From: CAYXLW01 sp964466055
GTDB lineage: Bacteria; Patescibacteriota; Gracilibacteria; GCA-2401425
NCBI GenBank assembly: GCA_964466055.1
Contig: CAYXLW010000009.1
Location: forward strand, 1 to 54,763
DNA length: 54,763 nucleotides
Reading direction: 5' to 3'
Shown: in pieces, positions 50,465-54,763 of the stretch
Layout of the letters: each line of letters begins with the position of its first letter
Position numbering within the stretch: position 1 is the first letter of the stretch
Position numbers and translations under genes: made by a program
Notes under the pieces: generated by a model
Databases searched by the model: none
What the model saw: only the letters and a program-made list of their open reading frames with translations
What the model was told of the DNA's origin: nothing

Positions 50465-50620
50465 CACAACCATCGTTGTGTCTTTTTTTTTGCCTTTTTT
50501 AGCTGACGCTAGAAGGCTTATTGCTATTTATATTTTCCCATTGCTTGTCATTAATTCATATTTTTTATAGATAACAATTGGTTAATTACTACTTTCCTGT
50601 GATTCACAACGATGGTTGTG
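50465..50620. repeat. 16-bp inverted repeat pair CACAACCATCGTTGTG
   Basis: CACAACCATCGTTGTG at 50465-50480 and its exact reverse complement at 50605-50620 each form a 6-bp hairpin with a 4-base loop. The first is followed by TCTTTTTTTTT like a terminator. A nested hairpin (GCCTT/AAGGC, AGC/GCT) lies at ~50491-50518. The rest of the ~320 bp up to tRNA-Val shows no gene; a TATAAT is at ~50627-50634. Confidence 0.6.
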
Positions 50621-50908
50621 CGACACTTATAATGTACAATAAGATATTATTATAACAATGTCAATAATTAGTTACTAAATTATCCCCAGTTTTCAAGTTG
50701 AGTTTTTGAGATAATGGCTTTAAATAGATAATAAGATAGTAATAAAAAAGTGACACAATATCATTTTTTTAAGCCGTGTTTTTATGAAAAGACTTATGCG
50801 TAAGTTTATATAAAGCCAAAAAAGAGTTTGAACCTTTCTTAAGTCTAAAGAATTCTACTAAAGGTATTTCCACTGGGGGCGAACTAACTAAACCCCGCAT
50901 AAATATAA

Positions 50909-50930
50909 CAAAAAACACTCCGAAGAGTGT
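50909..50930 (-). terminator. Terminator of tRNA-Val
   Basis: Minus strand: ACACTC-TTCG-GAGTGT followed by TTTTTTG, 14 bp after the tRNA. Confidence 0.8.
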
Positions 50931-50943
50931 GTTGTTTTCTACA

Positions 50944-51020
50944 TGGTGGGCGATAGAGGATTCGAACCTCTGACCCCCTGGGTGTAAACCAGATGCTCTA
51001 GCCAACTGAGCTAATCGCCC
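50944..51020 (-). tRNA. tRNA-Val (anticodon TAC)
   Basis: A 77-base gene. The acceptor stem GGGCGAT pairs with ATCGCCC, and the CCA is encoded. The D arm is GCTCAGTTGGCTAGAGC, the anticodon stem CTGG/CCAG has loop TTTACAC (anticodon TAC), and the T arm is GAGG-TTCGAAT-CCTC. Confidence 0.97.
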
Positions 51021-51092
51021 TTGCTTTAGTCTCCAAAAAAGCTGAGAAATCTTACTCAAAAAGTTTTTTACTTGCAAGAGAATTTGAGAAAT

Positions 51093-51125
51093 TAAAACCC
51101 GCAAGTCACACAGACCCGCGGGGTT
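51093..51125 (+). repeat. Palindromic CCCGCAAGTC repeat / terminator candidate (copy 3)
   Basis: AAACCCGCAAGTCACACAGA, then CCCGCGGGGTTA; an imperfect palindrome like 24737 and 26478. It follows the stop of the 51140 gene on the minus strand and could end its transcript. Confidence 0.5.
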
Positions 51126-51139
51126 AGATAAAACTACGC

Positions 51140-51439
51140 CTAATTTCTGATAATTTTAATTAGAGTACTAACCAAAACAACAAAAAGAGTTAAAGGAAAA
51201 ACAAAAATAACCATAAGAATCGAAAACCAAAAAGGGATTTTATAAGTCCCGTTTTTAAAAAGGTTAATAAGATATACAAGATTATTCGCAAACCAATTTG
51301 TATAAATAACAACAACTGAAACTATAACCAGTAAAATCCAGAATAAAATTCCAAATATAAATGAAAAAATTCCAGCAATACCCTCTTTCTTTTTATATTG
51401 CGGGAAATTTGGACGAGTATATAATTCAGTTTCTTTCAT
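51140..51439 (-). CDS. Small two-helix membrane protein
   Basis: 99 residues with two hydrophobic segments (GIFSFIFGILFWILLVIVSVVVIYTNWF, ~24-51; IPFWFSILMVIFVFPLTLFVVLV, ~67-91) around a short loop with NLVYLINLFKNGTY. I do not recognise a family. It lies ~190 bp downstream of the TraD-like ATPase gene on the same strand, with a double-hairpin repeat between them. It may be a membrane partner of that ATPase, but this is a guess. Confidence 0.72.
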   Translation of the reverse strand: MKETELYTRPNFPQYKKKEGIAGIFSFIFGILFWILLVIVSVVVIYTNWFANNLVYLINLFKNGTYKIPFWFSILMVIFVFPLTLFVVLVSTLIKIIRN

Positions 51440-51508
51440 AGTTTTAATTTAGGCTTTATATTTTAGGAAATTACAAATTATAAGTTACGAGCAATTTTGG
51501 TTTTTGCT

Positions 51509-51573
51509 ATTCCTGATTTATTCAGGAATCTATTCTTTCTTTTAATATGGATTCCTGTATACACAGGAATGAC
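51509..51573 (+). repeat. Dispersed double-hairpin repeat (ATTCCTG type)
   Basis: ATTCCTG-atttatt-CAGGAAT (51509-51529) and ATTCCTG-tatacac-type CAGGAAT (51551-51570) ending in GAC. It has the same plan as 10199-10286. Confidence 0.65.
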
Positions 51574-51594
51574 ATTTATTTTTAAGATTTTCTT

Positions 51595-51619
51595 ATTAAT
51601 CATTCTTCATTCATCATTG
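51595..51619 (-). repeat. 7-bp-period TGA repeat at gene end (copy 5)
   Basis: Minus strand: CAATGATGAATGAAGAATGA, eight bases after the TAA stop of the TraD-like gene. Confidence 0.65.
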
Positions 51620-51626
51620 CTAATTA

Positions 51627-54251
51627 TTATTTAATTCCTAACCTCGCCTCAATCTCTTGATCCACAAAAATTTTCTTCCTTCCATGCTTTAATCGCGAAT
51701 ACTCCTTAATAATTTCTGCAATTTTATTATTTCCCGATGGATCCCAAATAGTTTCTAATGAAAATGGTCTAGAAGTTGTATTATTAATATTTAACTTAAT
51801 GTATGCCTTATAGTTAGCTACTCCAATAATATCCTGCTGTGAAAGGATCGGTGCATATTCTTTTTCAAAATACTCAGCATCTTCAGCACCAACCTTAAAA
51901 CTCATCATTGTACCAACGTTACCAAAAACCGCATCTTTAATTTTAGAATCTTTCCCTGCACCAGGAGCTTGTGACGACCCTTCTGCAAGTTGTGCAATAT
52001 ACTGGTGAGCCATTATAAGTGCCAATTTATATTTACGAGCTTCTGATAAAATGTCTGCAAAAGCATCTGTAGCAAAATTTTGAAATTCATCCACATAAAG
52101 ATAAAAAGGTCTTCGTTCCTCCTCTGGTATATCAGCACGACTCATAGCTGCCATCGAAATTTTGTTTACCACAACAAGTCCTAAAAGTTGAGCATTAACA
52201 TCTCCAATTAACCCCTTTGAAAGATTTACTAAAAGAATTTTACCGCTATCCATAATTTCACGGATATTAAAAGCAGATTTTGGCTGTCCGATAATATTAC
52301 GCATAGTTGTATTTGTAATAAATGGACCAAATTTAGAAGTAAAATACGGAATCATTTCCTGTTTCTCTCTATCCCCAGTTTTTGCCATTTCATTCTCCCA
52401 AAATTGACGTACTACTGTATTTTTACATTTAGCAACTTTTCTTTTTTGAAATTCGTCGTCAATAAACAATCTTGGGATATCAATTAAAGTCGCACCTTCC
52501 TCTTCATCATCCATAAGAGTTAAACATCCGTTTCTAAAGTAATGCTGAATACGAGGTCCAAATATTTCATTACCAAAAAGTTTAATAAAAATTTCCATAG
52601 CATCAAGACTCGCACGATCTTTTTGTTCATCTGTTTTTACTTCAAGCATATTTAATGCCATAGGACGCTCCCTATCCCCTGGATTAAAAATGATAACATC
52701 CTTAACACGGTGCTTTGGAACATACTTCAAAACATCTTCAACTAAATCACCGTGTGGATCAATAAGACAAAATCCATTTCCATTTATAGCGTCTTGCCTT
52801 GCCATAAATGAAAGTAAGGCTGATTTACCAGAACCAGATTTCCCAACTACATAAAAATGTCTTGAACGATCTTCCTCAGATATATAAACAGGAGTTTTCT
52901 GTGATCGATAAACATTATTTCCTAAAAGAATTCCTGTCGCAGAAAGATCTGTAGGAGGAGAAAGAACTTTATAGCTCATCCATCTTATAACAGGAACTTT
53001 GTTATAATGTGCATCTGGAAAATGATACATACTAGCAAGTTCCTTAGAGCATAAAATCGATGTTTTATCCATAAATTCAAGAAGTCTTTTTTGAAAAGCA
53101 TGATACATAATAATCGCATTTATCCAGTTGATTATTATAACACGACGACCTTCAAACCAGTTTGCATATGAATCTTTAAAAACATTCATAGCTGTAATCA
53201 TACTATTTAAAATATCCATTGTTTTATCCATAGTTTTTGCAGAAGCAAGTAATCTTATTCCTACTTCAAATCCTGACTCTCCTGCTTTTTCTCCAATATG
53301 TTTAGCCGCCTCTTCTTTAGGCTGAATCATTCTAATATAAGAATCACCACTATCAGCTCCAGGACCATGAGAAATATCTCCTAACCCTTTATCTGTAAAT
53401 AATGCTCCAATAAATTTTAAAATACTCCCTAAAATTGGTATACTATGCCACCATGACTCATCAAGTTCTTTTTTAAAATATCTCGATGCAAGATCTTCTG
53501 TCTTTTTTCTCCACACATCATCACTTATAGGATGACATACTATTTGATAAGCCGCAGTTTCACCTTCTTCTAGTTTAGAAAGAACATTCGCAAGATCATT
53601 GAGTGGATCATGCTCCATTGTGTCGTACATACGAATTGGGTATTCAAATCGTTTTGACAAATGAAAATAAAATCCATTTATTTTATTTCCTCTAGGACGA
53701 AGAATATACGGATTTTTTTGTATACTTACATTAGCATTAGGATAAAATGAAGTAATTTGTTTTTCTACCAATGACTGATAATAAGGAGGCGTTACAACAT
53801 AAAATCCAAGTTCTTTATTTTCAAGGAACATTTCAAAAGACACAAAATCATTCTGCCAAACAGCTGTTTTAATAATATTATAAATATTAAGCTCTGAAAT
53901 CTCAAAAATAGCACGATACAACTGTTGCATTATAGAAACTTTTTCTTTGAAATCTTTTTCAGTTCTTTTGTCTTGATCCAACTTACTATCTTCACGAGTA
54001 AGTTCTACCTTCATATAAACATAGTTATTCGCAGCTTTTTCCATATACCACAATCTAGCAAAAACAATAAATGCTTGTAGAAAAAACCAAATGGCTAGAC
54101 CATTTAAAACATGACTTACGGGATCGGCAATAATCCAATCCCATGCAACAAATAAATTTTCTTTAGTAAAATATCCGCTAATAAGCCCCCAAAAAAATCC
54201 TAGGATAGCTAAAATTACATAAAAAAATCTAAGAAAAATTCTAATAACCAT
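51627..54251 (-). CDS. TraD/VirD4-like P-loop ATPase, paralog 2
   Basis: 874 residues. Two N-terminal membrane segments (~5-25 VILAILGFFWGLISGYF; ~45-70 HVLNGLAIWFFLQAFIVFA) precede a ~370-residue domain and the ATPase. Walker A is GKSGSGKSA (~467), with CLIDPHGDLVEDVL following; Walker B is LYVDEFQNFATD (~720). It shares long stretches with paralog 1 (NLSKG-IG, SRADIPEE, ILSEARKYKL), so the two descend from one gene, but this one carries insertions such as SSQAPGAGKDSK. It belongs to the TraD/VirD4 coupling-protein class; a pilus or DNA-translocation role is inferred only from family. The stop is followed by the heptad TGA repeat. Confidence 0.88.
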   Translation of the reverse strand: MVIRIFLRFFYVILAILGFFWGLISGYFTKENLFVAWDWIIADPVSHVLNGLAIWFFLQAFIVFARLWYMEKAANNYVYMKVELTREDSKLDQDKRTEKDFKEKVSIMQQLYRAIFEISELNIYNIIKTAVWQNDFVSFEMFLENKELGFYVVTPPYYQSLVEKQITSFYPNANVSIQKNPYILRPRGNKINGFYFHLSKRFEYPIRMYDTMEHDPLNDLANVLSKLEEGETAAYQIVCHPISDDVWRKKTEDLASRYFKKELDESWWHSIPILGSILKFIGALFTDKGLGDISHGPGADSGDSYIRMIQPKEEAAKHIGEKAGESGFEVGIRLLASAKTMDKTMDILNSMITAMNVFKDSYANWFEGRRVIIINWINAIIMYHAFQKRLLEFMDKTSILCSKELASMYHFPDAHYNKVPVIRWMSYKVLSPPTDLSATGILLGNNVYRSQKTPVYISEEDRSRHFYVVGKSGSGKSALLSFMARQDAINGNGFCLIDPHGDLVEDVLKYVPKHRVKDVIIFNPGDRERPMALNMLEVKTDEQKDRASLDAMEIFIKLFGNEIFGPRIQHYFRNGCLTLMDDEEEGATLIDIPRLFIDDEFQKRKVAKCKNTVVRQFWENEMAKTGDREKQEMIPYFTSKFGPFITNTTMRNIIGQPKSAFNIREIMDSGKILLVNLSKGLIGDVNAQLLGLVVVNKISMAAMSRADIPEEERRPFYLYVDEFQNFATDAFADILSEARKYKLALIMAHQYIAQLAEGSSQAPGAGKDSKIKDAVFGNVGTMMSFKVGAEDAEYFEKEYAPILSQQDIIGVANYKAYIKLNINNTTSRPFSLETIWDPSGNNKIAEIIKEYSRLKHGRKKIFVDQEIEARLGIK

Positions 54252-54369
54252 GTAAATGTGGTGAATTTATTTTGTAAAGCTTAAAACTTACTTTTCAACA
54301 CCTCAATTTTAGGTAAAACTTAAGATCAAAACAAGTTCAATAATTTATTAACTTTTCTGGAAATTTGTT

Positions 54370-54398
54370 TTGATTTATTCTCATAAATTTGGTACAAT
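54370..54398 (+). promoter_or_regulatory. Promoter of the 54423 gene
   Basis: TTGATT (54370-54375), a 17-bp spacer, TACAAT (54393-54398). The start is ~54405, leader ~18 nt. Confidence 0.72.
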
Positions 54399-54422
54399 TA
54401 CTAGATTTAACAAAAAGCAAAA

Positions 54423-54602
54423 ATGAAAAAACTACCAAATGAAGGATCTTTAAGTTTAGAAAATATTCGACAACTTGAATTTGGAGAACTTATAGATCTT
54501 AAATCGTTTGATATTGAGAGTTTTATAATCTATGACAAGGATTTTCGTATCTCAAAAAACAGTACTCCTCAAGACATTTCATTTGCTTTTATAAAAAAAT
54601 AA
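54423..54602 (+). CDS. 59-residue hypothetical protein
   Basis: A short ORF with a proper promoter upstream and a weak terminator downstream. It starts MKKLPNEGSLSLENIRQ and has a helix followed by strands (FIIYDKDFRISKN). It has no recognised domain or signal peptide. Function unknown; coding status is supported by the promoter-ORF-terminator arrangement and native-type leader, not by homology. Confidence 0.55.
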   Translation: MKKLPNEGSLSLENIRQLEFGELIDLKSFDIESFIIYDKDFRISKNSTPQDISFAFIKK

Positions 54603-54603
54603 G

Positions 54604-54627
54604 AACATAAAATAATATGTTTTTTTT
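54604..54627 (+). terminator. Terminator of the 54423 gene
   Basis: Stem AACATA-aaataa-TATGTT followed by a T-run; a short, AT-only stem. Confidence 0.5.
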
Positions 54628-54675
54628 ATTTAATGAAAGAAGTTTTTAAATTAGAACTAACTCAATATTAAATGG

Positions 54676-54681
54676 TATAAT
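54676..54681 (+). promoter_or_regulatory. -10 box before the gene at the window end
   Basis: TATAAT at 54676-54681. A second TATAAT lies at about 54701-54706. The start codon at 54733 is ~45 nt downstream of the first predicted transcript start. Confidence 0.5.
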
Positions 54682-54732
54682 CGTGCGCATCGGAAAACAT
54701 TTATAATGTGCGGAGTTTTAAACTTTCTTATT

Positions 54733-54763
54733 ATGCCAATTTATCCAGATTCAGCTATATCTG
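54733..54763 (+). CDS. Start of a gene cut by the window end
   Basis: ATG followed by MPIYPDSAIS, open to the window edge, behind two -10 boxes. The first 28 bases also resemble the terminal repeat of the MITE-like element (TATGCCAATTTA...TCAGCTATA), so this could instead be an element end rather than a gene. Too short to decide. Confidence 0.35.
   Translation, partial: MPIYPDSAIS

Noticed and set aside
50346..50570. 74-codon plus ORF with TTG start
   Set aside because: It covers the U2 repeat and a terminator hairpin, has no SD or leader, and its composition is that of non-coding AT-rich DNA.
1..54763. Recoded UGA (code 25, as in Gracilibacteria/Absconditabacteria)
   Set aside because: Several genes (response regulator, Maf, TilS) end at TGA at the expected family length, and no conserved Gly positions are encoded by TGA.
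1..54763. CRISPR arrays, rRNA genes, tmRNA, riboswitches, prophage genes
   Set aside because: I looked for regular direct repeats with spacers, rRNA-like or tmRNA-like sequence, known aptamer cores and phage structural genes, and saw none.

Overview
The window is AT-rich DNA that looks like a Candidate Phyla Radiation (Patescibacteria) bacterium using the standard code (TGA is a working stop). The evidence is gene content: a family of cysteine-rich zinc-ribbon proteins, two TraD/VirD4-like ATPases with long N-terminal regions, a small secreted 'GYKGK' protein, solitary salvage and tRNA-maintenance genes, and a compact layout. Most starts lack a Shine-Dalgarno (SD) sequence and follow an A/T-rich leader of the AATAAATAA type. 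The lineage below phylum level cannot be told from this.

Layout. 1-7.6 kb: a fragment of a 175-bp inverted-repeat element, a 1977-residue repetitive coiled-coil protein with a small partner, and a two-helix membrane protein. 7.4-13.4 kb: a second copy of the element, then HAD phosphatase, YbaB, RlmH, an SPL-like radical SAM enzyme, tRNA-Leu, a BaiN-type flavoprotein, a small SD-bearing foreign-looking gene cassette, and NadE. 13.4-20.7 kb: a five-gene minus-strand operon of four paralogous zinc-ribbon proteins plus a nucleotidyltransferase-like protein. It is divergent from a TrmB-type regulator operon (20.7-22.7 kb), with a palindromic operator candidate between them. 22.8-26.5 kb: orphan response regulator, TrpD, fifth zinc-ribbon paralog. 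26.5-35.2 kb: large secreted Ig-like protein, a second SD-bearing cassette (lipoprotein), TraD-like ATPase. 35.2-45.8 kb: Maf, TilS, cold-shock protein, leucyl-tRNA synthetase with an inserted alpha/beta-hydrolase, asparaginase, small membrane protein, third copy of the element, MTA/SAH nucleosidase, a frame-broken gene, GlmS. 46-49 kb: double-GGDEF protein, helical protein, DUF559 protein. 49-50.7 kb: third SD-bearing cassette (secreted propeller-like protein) with structured repeats. 50.9-54.8 kb: tRNA-Val, small membrane protein, second TraD-like ATPase, a 59-residue ORF, and a gene start cut by the window end.

The most unusual signals are: (1) a serine-hydrolase domain inserted in the anticodon-binding region of LeuRS; (2) gene cassettes with strong SD sequences, each with a gene-specific palindrome upstream and a cruciform-like element downstream, two of them sharing homologous ~105-bp repeats; (3) the zinc-ribbon paralog array with near-identical ends and divergent middles, apparently sharing an operator region with a TrmB-type regulator; (4) a 7-bp-period TGA repeat that supplies or follows the stop codon of five genes; (5) 175-bp MITE-like elements, one of which supplies the 3' end of a gene. 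Both window ends carry element-like sequence, so the window may be a contig broken at repeats.
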